A stretch of DNA of 64,000 nucleotides. It comes from Psococerastis gibbosa. Taxonomy: Eukaryota; Arthropoda; Insecta; Psocodea; Psocidae. Shown in pieces: positions 46,580 through 57,739 of the stretch (positions within the stretch are counted from its first letter, which is position 1; each line of letters starts with the position of its first letter). A program made the translations under genes and the position numbers. The stretch spans positions 15,647,419 to 15,711,418 of the forward strand of contig OZ020486.1 in the NCBI GenBank assembly GCA_963971405.1. The letters are read 5' to 3'. The notes beneath the pieces are model-generated. The model was not told the DNA's origin. It saw only the letters and a program-made list of their open reading frames with translations, and searched no databases.

Positions 46580-48157
46580 AAATAGAAACTGATGATTGGA
46601 AGAAAATTCAAATGTCATGGGGGCAAAACCTCGGCAATAAAGTTAACCTTTAGCTAGAAAAAATTGGGTTCCTTGTTTCAGAAATAAAGCTATCTCTGTG
46701 GAAAAACTAAACTAACTAAAGTGCAACAAAAACAAGCAGAATTCAAGCAGAGAGCATCGGGGAACTCTGGGACAACGTGTAAAAAGAGCAACCTGACTCG
46801 GGCCCTGAGGCCAAGTCACTGAACACAGAACACGTTAATTAATCGGCTGCTTGTTGTTCCTGAACATTAAGGACCGGTAACCCGTCTCCTGGGAACCAAG
46901 TTGGGCCGCTCCAGCTAATTTTAATGCGTCCTATCTCAGGTCCAATTTCCCCCCTTCTCATCAGTCTTGTGCTTTATATACGGAAAAAAAAAGATCTTAT
47001 CACGGATTGCAGCAATTCAACGTCGAATTATAGTCCATCTTGCTCAATTCCTTGGCCAACTTTTTGGAACTCTCGATTGTTGAAAGCACTGTGAATACTC
47101 AATCAATACTTTTACTGCTAATATTAGGTGGGGGGGGGGCGAATTAGATTATCTGTGGAAAATACTAGGCGTCCTAATCTGCAAAGAGTTAAAAGGTTGT
47201 CAAAAACTATGATGTGACTAATCGATTGGATTTGCTGCTAACATTGTTAATTAACAATAAATGAATAATCCTTATTGTATCATGTGTCATGCTTTCGCCT
47301 GATACATTGCATTGGTAAGCTTGGGGTCGTTGGCATTGGACAAGGTACCTATAGCCCACTATGAGTTGGCCTGGGTCCAAAAAAAAGTCCTTCAGGACTA
47401 TTAGCGAAGCAAAAATAGGACTTAGTTAAGAGGCTGACACAGCTACTTGAGTTAAGGAAGGATGGAACCAGAAGTACACAATGAAAAGCCTCAGGTTACA
47501 GGAGGCAAACCGTGTTACAATTAGTCAGAAGCTATAAGTGCTACCAATAACCCGACCGGTTTCGACCTAACGAAGGAAACAAACCTATAGAACACACTCT
47601 TGTTCGTAAACTTTACTACCATATCACTTCAGGAACGGATAAAGAAGGGTAGGGAGAGATGGGGAAGTGCGCAACACTCGTAGGTTCTGGAGTGGATAGT
47701 TTGGAGTGCACAGCAGCAAAGCGGTTGGGGCTGGAGGAATGCTGAGTGAGATGGATCTGTGATTAGCAACTTTCAAGAGCGGTTCACACTCATCGGTTCA
47801 GCAATAAGTTTCGCGCGAATGTTTGCTCACGCGCTGAAAGTATACTGTTTGTTCTCGGAATAATTGGAGACGGTGGTTTCTGGCTCATTTCAAGCTTGCG
47901 CATAGTTTTTGATCAATAGCTGTCATACACCTACACGTATTTGTTTATTTCTCTCCTGAGCCTCTAAGGAACGTAAGGTTCATTCAAACGTCATTAATCC
48001 CACGTTGGAAGTCAATGACTTTGATTAACTGTATTTTATTGTACACCATGATGAATTGGATTTTAAAATAGGTTAAAGTAATTTTTCTATGGATTGATCA
48101 TGAGCTTGTAGGAATAGAAATTTACTATATCGTATACCTGCTATTACCAAATAAAAT
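46580..48157. other. Non-genic stretch
   Basis: No recognised feature besides a G-run at 47130-47139. Confidence 0.5.
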
Positions 48158-48399
48158 GAAGCATCCAGGGGACAAGTGGTGCATGTGGCAAAAATAAGCA
48201 TTCGAGATAATTGAGGCTAAAGTTTGCAACTCTATTGAAAATATACTATCTATAGAATTTTAGTATTGTCAAAATGGCAGATACTGATGTTCCTGTTGGT
48301 GTCTAAGATAAAGAGCAGCTAGAGAGCTGGAGAAACAGCATGACGCTCTTAACGCCAAAACTAAAAAATGACACTTGCCCCTTGGCTTATAGGGGCTTC
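48158..48399. mobile_element. Family N MITE, copy 1
   Basis: GAAGCATCCAGGGGACAAG at the left and CTTGGCTTATAGGGGCTTC at the right are diverged inverted ends. The interior matches the inverted copy at 52869-53109 throughout, best in AGTATTGTCAAAATGGCAGA and GATAAAGAGCAGCTAGAG. At 242 bp it is the same length as the other copy (241). Confidence 0.75.
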
Positions 48400-48526
48400 T
48401 AATGAGAAAGCCTAATACCTATTTCGTGAATTGACTATCAATTTTTGGCATGTATCTCATAAAACTGTTAAAGCGCATTTTATGCAGATGGTGAAGTCTA
48501 AGTTACATAAGTCAGTCTTTATAGGT

Positions 48527-48700
48527 CAAGTCATGACTGTGCCCAGGGGGGTGGTCCATGGAGTCCGGACCCCCCCCCCCCCCCCCGGAATAAATATTTG
48601 TATGGAAACCTGTATGGTTTGGAGAATTTATCCATTAATTCATTACGTAAAAAAAATTTTTGGACCCCTCCCCCTAAATCAAAACCTGGGCACGGCCTTG
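48527..48700. mobile_element. Possible hAT-like MITE with GTGCCCAGG ends
   Basis: CAAGTCATGACTGTGCCCAG at the left pairs loosely with CCTGGGCACGGCCTTG at the right, with a 17-base C-run (48570-48586) and GGACCCCTCCCCC inside. No target duplication was seen. An open frame across it is an artefact of the C-run. Confidence 0.5.
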
Positions 48701-49444
48701 GGTAATTTGGGTTAAGTTTTATTTTACACTTTGAATGGGAATAACGGTACTTTTATTATCAAGTGGTTTGCTATTTTGTTATCTTTTGTATAGGTGTAAC
48801 TGGTTTGAAACTGTCTCTGTGCAAACCTAAAAATATGTATATAATGCAGTGTATTGGAAGTGCTTAGGTATAATATAAAAAAATATCAATTCTGATATTA
48901 TACAGTATTGTATTTTTGCCATACGTGAAACATTTCCCAAACTGTAAGCAAGGCAGCAGCGTTTTCCGCACATCCCACTGCCTCCTGGAACCGTGCATAT
49001 TTAAACGCCTGAATAAAAGCTACGGAAAATACGTGCCTGATTTTTTTTATTCTTCCATTTGATGGTTTGAATTATTGACGCGTTCATGTAGCATTAGCAT
49101 ATTAGTGTCTTGGTCCCTCGAATCTCCACATCTCTACTATACTGTATACATACAACACTCTCGATAATAAGAACGATACTTTCATAAGGAAATTAAAAGG
49201 AATAATATCTGAAAGTTCAGCAAGCACGCTGATTTTATGCACACTGAAATTTTAGAACTATTTATTTAAATATTTGCCTTTTTTTTAATTTTTAGCCTAT
49301 CTTCATTGTTTTTGACTTTTCTGATTTATTACTCAGAGGTCTGTCAGTAAAGAGATTGAATACAAAAATACATTCTGCGGGTCGGTATCCACATACTTAG
49401 CTCTGCTCCTTCATGGGGAGCTAAAAGTTACATCTATTGTAGTA
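48701..49444. other. Non-genic stretch
   Basis: Nothing recognised. Confidence 0.5.
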
Positions 49445-49796
49445 GGGGTCTTCACGGTGTTGGTGTTATCGAGTTATCGAGTTAGATGTGCTATCCAAGT
49501 TAACACACAATCGTGAGTGGACCTCGGGAGTGAGTTATCATGCTATATCGAAAATATTTAACAGAGTAAACAACGTGGTAGTAGTTAGACTTTCGTGGCA
49601 CGGGTTTTGTCCATTTAGGTAATTATAATTTTAAGTATTTACGGTAATTGCACATAGGTAATAGCATAGTTAACCAACTTGGAAGTGCGTTTAGGATAGC
49701 ACGCTGGTTTGCTTGGTTATCGGTGTGTTAACTTAACTTGATATAACACATATAACACTAAGTATAACTCGATAACACGAACACTGTGAAGACCCC
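49445..49796. mobile_element. Family S MITE, TA target duplication
   Basis: The ends GGGGTCTTCACGGTGTTGGT and ACGAACACTGTGAAGACCCC are inverted partners; the arms continue through GTTATCGAGTTAT and its complement. TA stands directly outside both ends (49443-49444, 49797-49798), which fits Tc1/mariner-type insertion. 352 bp, noncoding. Confidence 0.75.
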
Positions 49797-49798
49797 TA

Positions 49799-52129
49799 GT
49801 GATTGAAAAAACATATATACAATACGATATAAAACATGATATGCACGAGCCTAGTATTTAATGTATTAGTGCATATTGGCTTACAGTATATATACTAGTA
49901 GTATATAGGTTATTATGTTTAATTTTGTTTGTTTATCTCGCGAAAATGGGAAGGAGTGCTGTCTGTCGGAAGACCATCAAAATTTAGTTTTAAAAAGAGT
50001 TGAAGTTATATATTCTTCTTCTCAGTTTCTTAGAAAAGTGGCAATGTTTTCCTACCGTTTACAATGTTGTAATATAAAGTAAATTTTAAAACAGAAGTAG
50101 ATTTCATAAAAACTTTGCTGCTTCCAAGTCGTCAACAGTGCAAACTAGGTCATAGTCATTATTATAAACAATTTACAGGCAAGCAGAAAGCAAAGGGATG
50201 TGTTGTTAGCAGTGCTGAGTTTTATTTATGAGAAAAGGAGGCGTACAGCCTTGATGCTGCCGGCGTATCTGCTGTTGCCTATCTATGGTGGCGGCTGTTG
50301 GAAAATGGGCTCTAACGCTGGATGCGACGTCTATTAAGATGATATCGCTGTCTCCACGTCTTGTACGCTCTCCCCAGTTTGTTGTTCACTCTATTGTCAG
50401 CATGATTGTTTTATTTCGAGCAAAACTATGGGCCCTGCCGGCGGCAGTTTGGTGTGGGGGGCAGATTTAACTTACAAGTCTTTATGATGTTGTTAGCATT
50501 TAACGGCATTATTTTGCGGGGTTTTTCTACAGTTTGTACGCTGTGCTATGTATGCTATTTTTATATTAGTCGCAGGTATAAGGTTCATTAATGTATATAG
50601 TAGACTACGCGATTGATTTTTAGTGTCCCTACAGCTGTTTAACCTGCAGATGTAAGGGCTAGTTTAATTTGACCATACATTTAAAATAATGCGTCTATGG
50701 TTTCTATATTAATTTAGTAGCTTCAGCTATACTGTATTTTGCTTGCAAGGATATCATAGGTAAGTTAATATTTTGAACTGTGTCCATACATAGTGATTGT
50801 TTCTGCTTCGATATCTTTTGACAATGGGCTTCGTCCATCTTAATGATTCGACTCGCGTAGTTCCCCAAAACCATTCAGAGTTAAAAACACTAACATTTAT
50901 TTATTGCAATTATTTTCATGCCAAAAAACACATTATTAATCTATATGCTGCCTTATCTAGCATATTTAATGTTTCATTGTTACGACTGTCTAGTAGCCTT
51001 TTCATTTACTGAATTTCTCGTAAGTCTTGTGATGGAATATTGAAATCTTGGGTGTTGAGAGTGAACTTGGCTCTCGAAAGTGAAAATAATAACTTTCAAT
51101 GTGATAGTATTTCTATTACGACTTAATTTGGCGTTGGCTTAAAGACAAAACACAAAAAAAAACATCCATCACCATTACATGAAACAATCCCAAACGTGTA
51201 ACTCTCCCGTCAAAAACTTTCAAAAACAAAAAACTATCCCATCAACAGTGTGTTGACGCAGTTAGTCATCGAAATCTCGTCCGGAGGAAAAGTTCTTGGC
51301 CTAGGAAAACTAAAGGATATCGGAAATGATTAGAAACAAGTTTTATGTTAGTGAAATGTGAAAAGTTTATCCCGTAACAAAGACACGGCTCTCAGGGCAG
51401 CCGTAACCTCCCCCCTCTCTCTTACCCCTTTTGCACCCCCTCCCCCGCCTTCACTTTATAACCTTCTATTGTCCCAGGATTGAACTATTTATCGGGTAGA
51501 GTTGGAAACATTGACGATGGGGTTCAGATAGAGAAACTCAATACCACGAGTAACTTGGTTGTTTATGTAGCGTAAGTGGTTACTATCCGGTTTTAGTTGG
51601 AGTTTTATGATCAGATTACGGTAACAGAGCCTTGTTCTCTACTAGGATTTGACCCCTGCTCTTGTTCCTCTTGTACTTTCCAAACCGTTGAAACCAGTTT
51701 TGGAACTTTGTGAAGTGCTCCATACGTTGTGGTAGGATGTGATTGGGGTCGCGCGGTACCGGCAATCGATTTAGTGCGATTTTCAGTGAGAATAGATGAA
51801 ATGAGGATGATATGCTGCAAATACCTTTACCACTTTAAATGAATTTTACTCGAATTGAGTTTTTAATAGCGGTACTCGTAATTCATACTGGTATGTACTA
51901 TATTTAAAAAAAAATTTTTGTTTTGATTTCAACCATTTTTTTAGTTAAAATCAAAGCCAATGTATTCCAATTGTTGATAATATTCTTTTTACTCCTTGAG
52001 AATTGTAAAGAGTTGGGGAAAGCGCTCAATCGATTTTCCCAGGTAACTTACTGGTACTAGTTCTTACTTTCTGTGTACAAATTGGCCGGAAGCTATAGAG
52101 AAAAGAAGACACTGTACAACAAATTGAAT
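49799..52129. other. Non-genic stretch
   Basis: About 2.3 kb with no supported gene. Frames at 50285-50470, 50406-50591 and 50797-51012 are unrecognised. Confidence 0.5.
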
Positions 52130-52203
52130 GGAAACTGGATTCGAACCCCAGTCTTCACCTTACCAGGGTGATTTGCCAACCACTGCGCCAAACCCTCCTC
52201 CGG
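52130..52203 (-). tRNA. tRNA-Thr(GGT)-like pseudogene or SINE head
   Basis: On the minus strand: A box TTTGGCGCAGTGG, a perfect 5-bp anticodon stem TCACC/GGTGA around the loop CTGGTAA (anticodon GGT), and a T-arm CTGGG-GTTCGAA-TCCAG with one wobble pair. The acceptor ends pair poorly and the variable region is short, so it is not a functional tRNA. It is probably the head of an old SINE or a tRNA pseudogene. Confidence 0.55.
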
Positions 52204-52249
52204 TAGTTTACTTCTTTAGGTGACATGACAAAACAAAAATATAATAAAT

Positions 52250-52330
52250 AACGACTTTCTTTGTTCTATTACTAAGCCATCCTAGCGGAGTTAGGGCTAT
52301 AAAGCCCTTTCTTACTCTTAACTATGCCAG
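52250..52330 (-). repeat. Family B SINE tail fragment, minus strand
   Basis: CCATCCTAGCGGAGTTAGGG and the GGGCTATAAAGCCC hairpin of the body with the AT-rich end; the head is missing. Confidence 0.75.
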
Positions 52331-52334
52331 CACT

Positions 52335-52868
52335 GTTGAACCAAATCGATAGGGTGGAAGCTGTAAACTTATTTATCAACAGCACAAGTTAATTTCTCCA
52401 TTTGGTAAGAAAATGGCTACGAAAGCTTGAATCCCTGTTGTGATTATATATTGTAGCATCATCGTTTTATTCGGTATACGGTAGGTATTGTAATTGAACA
52501 TGTAATAAATATTGAAACATTGCGAGGTTTGCTACAATGTAAAAAAAATCGTATCCCTTAAATCTTATCTGCTGCTTATCGATTGCGGTTTGCCTTTTTA
52601 GCGCCCCCCCCCCCTGTAGCCCTATTCAAAGTTGCGTTGGCAGGTGGTCGGCAATTGTGTTGACCGATATCGGAATCCGTTATTTTGGTAGGGTGTAGGC
52701 AGGATGAAAGCTCCCTTCTACCCCATTTAAACTGCCTAAGGGCTGCGATGCTACGCAACCCGTCTGTTTTTATGTAATAGTAACAGTTTTATCTAAGTTA
52801 AATGGACCACCCATCCAATATGCATTGTTCGTTTGAGTAGAGCGACTGGTTGGTTTAGAGTTCGAATT
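52335..52868. other. Non-genic spacer
   Basis: A C-run at 52604-52614; otherwise nothing recognised. Confidence 0.5.
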
Positions 52869-53109
52869 GAAGCGCTTAGAAGCCAATGGGTGCTAGTGAC
52901 ATTTTTTACGTTTTGGATTTAATTGCACCATGCTGTTACTCTAGCTGCTCTTTATCGTAGAAACCAACAGGAACATCGGAATCTGTCATTTTGACAATAC
53001 TAGTATTCACGGAAAAGAGGTATGCCTATGCATTTTCAATTGAGATACAAACTCAATTATCTCAAATATTTATTTTTGTCAGTTGCACCCCTTCTCCTCT
53101 AAGCGCTTC
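52869..53109. mobile_element. Family N MITE, copy 2, inverted to copy 1
   Basis: GAAGCGCTTAGAAGCCAATG at the left and its partner ending TCCTCTAAGCGCTTC at the right form inverted arms of about 33 bp. AATT stands on both sides (52865-52868, 53110-53113), a possible 4-bp duplication. The complement contains AGTATTGTCAAAATGACAGA, an ATG-led stretch conserved with copy 1. Confidence 0.78.
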
Positions 53110-53195
53110 AATTATTATAGCTTGTCTTAGAGCTGCATGCATGAGCATAATGGGCTTTAGGGATATGGGATTCGAGGATGGTGGATGTTTAGCTT

Positions 53196-53831
53196 TTGTT
53201 TAGTTTGTATTGTTATTATTGTTATTGTTTTTCTTGTGATTTAAAATTTATGTTTTTTTTTTGCAAAAATATTTTTGAAATCATGGTATATAATAATAGT
53301 CGTAGTATTAAAATAAATGAAAACAAAAACCGACAAGCAAATCCGAACATAGCGACATTGCAGTCCACGACTAAAAGCTCCAGAAAAGTTGGTATACATG
53401 AGATCTTTGCCAGGAAGAATGGAGTGGATGCTAGTCTCAAAATGCATTCCATTAATGGTTTGTGTCTTTGGAGAGTTATAGCCATTGTTAACATCTCGTT
53501 TACGGTAACGGAAAAGGATCGAGTTGCCTCGCAGTCTGCTGCCGTTTGTATTGAATCAGCGCTACGGTACGTTGGCTTGCTAAGCTCCAGAATGGGGCTC
53601 GTTTCTGTAAGCGATTGTATTTATTTTAATTTCAATTTGCTTACCAAATCTAACATTTCTTTTGCTTCATCCTCCGTTGGATTGGAGCTCTTCCAAAAAT
53701 TGCTTTCTCTGACGTTGATTGTGTCTGCGCCTTTACTTTACAAAATAGTGTCGCTATCTGAGGAAGAACAGATTACAAAATCCCTGAAGAAGTTCGTTAC
53801 AATTTACATAGCATTAAGGCAATTGTTGTAG
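53196..53831 (+). other. Long open frame block, strand of coding uncertain
   Basis: A 211-codon plus-strand frame, the longest in the window, is unrecognised; its first 90 codons are hydrophilic (KINENKNRQANPNIATLQST) and its end hydrophobic. The minus strand is also unusually open: one frame runs stop-free from 53620 to 53222, and just upstream in that frame SKGADTINVRESNFWKSSNP then TEDEAKEMLDLVSKLKLK is strikingly protein-like, followed by a stop at 53621-53623. A decayed coding region on one of the strands is likely. I cannot say which, nor name a family. Confidence 0.35.
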
Positions 53832-54065
53832 AAACTGATAAACTGATACACAGTCGACAACAAAATGATCCCCACAGCTATAACTGGTTCGATCCTACTA
53901 CCATCTGTTTCCGCGACGTAATATTATGATTTTTTACTTAAGTAGGCCAAGCGAAATTACAAAAATGGACATATTAACCAAGGGGGGGGGGGCAAGGGGT
54001 CATGACCACCTCAAATATTAAATGGGTTTACATTAGATAAGAACCGGTCCGAGTTTACTCGAACA
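53832..54065. other. Spacer with G-run
   Basis: A G-run at 53984-53993. The last 25 bases (GAACCGGTCCGAGTTTACTC) are shared with sequence left of the family G element at 29.8 kb. Confidence 0.5.
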
Positions 54066-54694
54066 TGCTTTCCAATTTATCGATTAGTAGAGAGAGAAAA
54101 TTATTAATTTCATGCTAAATAATTTTCTTATGGTTACATTTCGGATATCACGGGGGGAGGGGGGGTCGGCCTGACGTCACTGAAGGTGACGTAAATTCTA
54201 GATAGGTCAGACCACATTACCACACAGTAATAATGGCAGGGTACGCAATGCATTTGAGCGTGAATTTGCTTTCATTTTTCAAAAAAAAAAATTTTTTTTT
54301 GAACAAAACCCAATAGTTCTTTTGGGGAAAGCAAACTGTCCGGATTCGTTACTCAATTTAACACCTAAAATATGCCTGAAGTTAGAAATCATCGATAGAT
54401 AGGTTTCGCAGAAAAATGATTTTTTAGTCATTTTTCATGAAAATTGAATTATTTTTATTTTTTTACCCCCAGAAGCAAGCTATCAAGGGGCAAGCGACCC
54501 CCCGCATTTTACCAACATTAATAACGACTACAATATATGTGAATTTTAAAAGAAATCGTTGGAGCTGTTTTTGGGAAATAATTTTTTTAGACTTTTTTCT
54601 GGGACCTCAAAACGTGTAAATCCGTTGAAATCTCGGAATCAAAAATTTCGACCATCACAAAGCTTTCCTTATACTACGTATAAATTGGAAAGCA
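54066..54694. mobile_element. Family G element, copy with both ends
   Basis: TGCTTTCCAATTTAT at the left and ATAAATTGGAAAGCA at the right are exact inverted copies. The interior aligns with 29824-30582, but the region with the ACAGACAGACAG block is deleted (the junction is near 54597, before GGGACCTCAAAACGTG). Noncoding. Confidence 0.75.
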
Positions 54695-54699
54695 AAAAT

Positions 54700-54999
54700 T
54701 AACTTGACGATGAATCAATAATATTCTAGGCATAACAATGAAGTGTAGTTGTAAGCTAAAAACTGAAACGGAACAAAAATGTTGCTAAAAGAAACTTACT
54801 CTTTCCTTTAGGTACGTGGAACAGTGGTAGTCATCTGGACGGGGTAGCTACTTGCTAGGGAGGGCTATTGGCACATTTAATTTCAATACAATTCTAATTT
54901 CTTACCATTCATGTAATGTATTCAATCGTGTAACTTTACAGCGGTAAATCACCTATACTGCTGCGTACTATGCGCCATATTGCCAGCAAATACCAACGA
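54700..54999. other. Non-genic spacer
   Basis: Nothing recognised. Confidence 0.5.
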
Positions 55000-55545
55000 C
55001 AGAATGGTAATCAGCCCTTAGCCTAATGCAAGAAATATAATCCATTTAAATTCGTTTGTCTGTATACGATACGCGTATGCGTCAAAACGGCATCCAATCC
55101 AAATTAAACTTCTCATCTTCAAAAGTGATAGGATATTGTCGTAATGTTGCCTATCTAAAAGTATTCGTTGGCCCATCTTTAAAACGAAAGCACTACCTCC
55201 AATAATTGAAAAGTTAGGGGAAAGTTTGAAGAAATTTTCTAGAGAAGGAAAACTGCCTATGCCTGAAATTGGCACACTCATTCTGGTCTTAAAAGTGCGA
55301 GATGAGAAGAAAAACGATTGTATAGGAAATGAGGAGGGGATCCAATATACCTGCCTTATAATTCCACCCAAACTTTCCTTCATCTTGTGGTTTTTGCTGC
55401 CGATTATTTTCTGATTGTTGATGTTCGAACTTGCCCTGAATTTTCCTCTTTTTTGCTGAGTTTCGCCACGCTTGTGAAGGGTTCAACTTTGGCGTGTAAC
55501 ATGCAGTGTAGATGTTGATGTGGATTCAGTAATCAACTAACTAAT
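55000..55545 (-). other. Open frames on both strands, possible decayed coding region
   Basis: A minus-strand frame ending at 55289 reads TPKLNPSQAWRNSAKKRKIQ then GKFEHQQSENNRQQKPQDEG, clearly hydrophilic, with no ATG near its start and a donor-like CAGGTATAT at about 55345. A second minus frame (55018-55383, 121 codons) and a plus frame to 55414 (contains LPPIIEKLGESLKKFSREGK) overlap it. No family is recognised. At most one of these was ever coding. Confidence 0.3.
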
Positions 55546-55641
55546 AAAAAAGATAAACCTGATATGCTCTATTGTGCTTGCACAGTATTGTGTTGGTAGT
55601 ACCGCTCACCAATGTACCCTCTTTCCTAATACTGTACCTAT

Positions 55642-55941
55642 ACGCCTGCTGACTTCTTCCTCTTAGTGTCGCGTGTGTCGCCCGGCCCCATTTCTTGTAC
55701 TCGCCCCGGTCGGACGCTAACGCCTTGAGCTCGGCTGTTGTTTTTCCTCTTGCTCCGGCGAGTTGTTCAATTCACGCCTGCTGACTTCTTCCTCTTAGTG
55801 TCGCGTGTGCAGCGTGAAGGGGTCGCTCCGGACCCATTTATTGTACTCGCCCAGGTCGGACGCTAACGCCTTGAGCTCGGCTATTGTTTTTCCTCTTGCT
55901 GACTTGCTCCGGCGAGTTGTTCAATTCACGCCTGCTGACTT
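55642..55941 (+). repeat. Tandem duplication, units of 132 and 154 bp
   Basis: ACGCCTGCTGACTTCTTCCT starts unit 1 (55642), unit 2 (55774) and, shortened, a partial third (55928). The units are GC-rich against the surroundings and share TCGGACGCTAACGCCTTGAG. Unit 2 has a 13-base insertion (GCAGCGTGAAGGG region) and a CTGACTTG insertion. No gene. Confidence 0.9.
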
Positions 55942-55944
55942 AAT

Positions 55945-56445
55945 ACGAATAAATATACGATACGTTGAAGTAAAGCAAGTTTTTGATCAAAATATTCCTA
56001 CGTTGAGGTATTTTTTCTTCTTGTAAAACTACAGAATGAAATAGGTTTTCCCATTGGAAACTGGAGTCATAACAAATGAAGAATCCATGCTTACGATACA
56101 AACTCTCGGAGTCTAGCACTCAAAATTAACCACGGTTCATAATAGTCATCAGGATATTGTGGACATTATGTTTAATTACATGTACGGTGAACCATTAAAT
56201 AATATCAGAAATTGCAATGTTATTGAACGGACTGAGAATTTTCACAAGTTCAACGAGAATAGTGTCATCTTTAAGTTCCCATTGCAACTTGAGACAGTCT
56301 GCGAGTCAGAGTAACGTAGAGTTCAAGTTCATACGGAGACGTTCTCTCACACGGCAACTCGTAAAAATTGATACATAATATGGTCATTGACGTATTCTGG
56401 ACGTGACACCTATGGGAACTTCCAAATCCAGAACCTGATTAACTT
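55945..56445. other. Non-genic spacer
   Basis: Nothing recognised. Confidence 0.5.
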
Positions 56446-56892
56446 GTTTAAAAATACACTTGCAATATCAGATGAGCTGTAGGTGGTTTTATCGACTTAG
56501 AGATTATGAGTCAGTTGTTGATGACTTCTTTAACATTTTTGCTCAGAAGTAGATGTATAGGTTGCATTATGGTGGATGGTGGAATGAGACTGGAACATGT
56601 GCCTTCATAGGATGCTGAATGGTAATAATCCTAGAAAGTCTTTGCTGTAATGCAGGCTGCATGATAAAATGTCTGTTTAAAAATACACTTGCAATATCAG
56701 ATGAGCTGTAGGTGGTTTCATTGACTTAGGGATTATGAGCCAGTTGTTGATGACTTCTTTAACATTTTTGCTTGGAATTAGATATTTTAGGTTGCATTCT
56801 GGTCAAATGAGGGTGGAACAAATGCCTCAATGGTGAATGGTAACAATCCTAGATATTATTTGCGGTAATGCAGGCTGCATGATAAAATGTCT
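56446..56892 (+). repeat. Tandem duplication, units of 229 and 218 bp
   Basis: Unit 1 (56446-56674) and unit 2 (56675-56892) share GTTTAAAAATACACTTGCAA at the start and GCAGGCTGCATGATAAAATG at the end. They are more diverged in the middle, where unit 2 has lost a segment, so this duplication is older than the one at 26.2 kb. Confidence 0.88.
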
Positions 56893-56894
56893 GT

Positions 56895-57644
56895 TTCAAA
56901 GAAATTAATTTGTCATGGGTTCGAATTCTTTGCACGGGAATTATAAGTAAACTTCCTGTTCTATTCTTTGCTTGGATTGTATCTGCGGCACTGCTGTGAA
57001 TGTTTATTACCGTTACATTTTGTATAATGCATTTCTGCACGGTATTTGAGTACATTACCTTTTACTGTAGAACTGTAGACAACATGTCTAAAATTTGCTT
57101 GAAAGTGCACTAACGTCTATTGAAGGGAGTAGAGAAGTTCCATAAGATATAATAACACATCTGGATAGATGGTGTAAAGTAGCAAAGTTATTAACTTTTA
57201 ACACTGCTCAATAGTTAATCGTCAACTTTGAATATTTTAACTGTCATTTTGAAGGTAATGATAGCTCAGAGTTTCAGGCAAGATCAAAATTAGGGGTGGC
57301 CAAAAACTGGTGATAAAATAAAGCATAGCTCTATTTTAATCAGAACCAAATTCCATCCGAGCCTCAGCCTTAATTTGCCCTAATTCGTATCTAGGACCAG
57401 TCACGCAACCTTCCCAGGACTTGGAAATTATAGGTGCATGTATCTCGAGACAAAACATTTAGATTCTAATTCTTTTGGGTGGATCACTCTCTCTGGATCT
57501 CTGTGTTATTACTGTTGGAACTGGAGTAGATTAATTGATTTCTCTTATTCCTCTAATATATAGTATAAAAGAAATTGGTGGTAAGGAGTCTGATTTTTAC
57601 ACAATATTTTGTGAATCCAGATCCACATTTCGATGCATTTTCCG
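56895..57644. other. Non-genic stretch
   Basis: A tRNA-like scrap (GGGTTCGAATTCTTTGCACG) at 56917; otherwise nothing recognised. Confidence 0.5.
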
Positions 57645-57735
57645 TCTATGCTTCGGAGAGCATGTGGAGCGGTAGTATTGTAGATTGTTATATAGGAATA
57701 TGTATTCGTGATGCCGCTAGGTTCGTTCAATAATT
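57645..57735 (+). repeat. Family B SINE-like fragment
   Basis: ATGCTTCGGAGAGCATGTGG and GCCGCTAGGTTCG match the two conserved body blocks of family B, with unrelated sequence between. Confidence 0.4.
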
Positions 57736-57739
57736 GAGC

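Noticed and set aside
48431-48715. 94-codon frame with a proline run
   Set aside because: The proline run is the translation of a 17-base C-run in a repeat.
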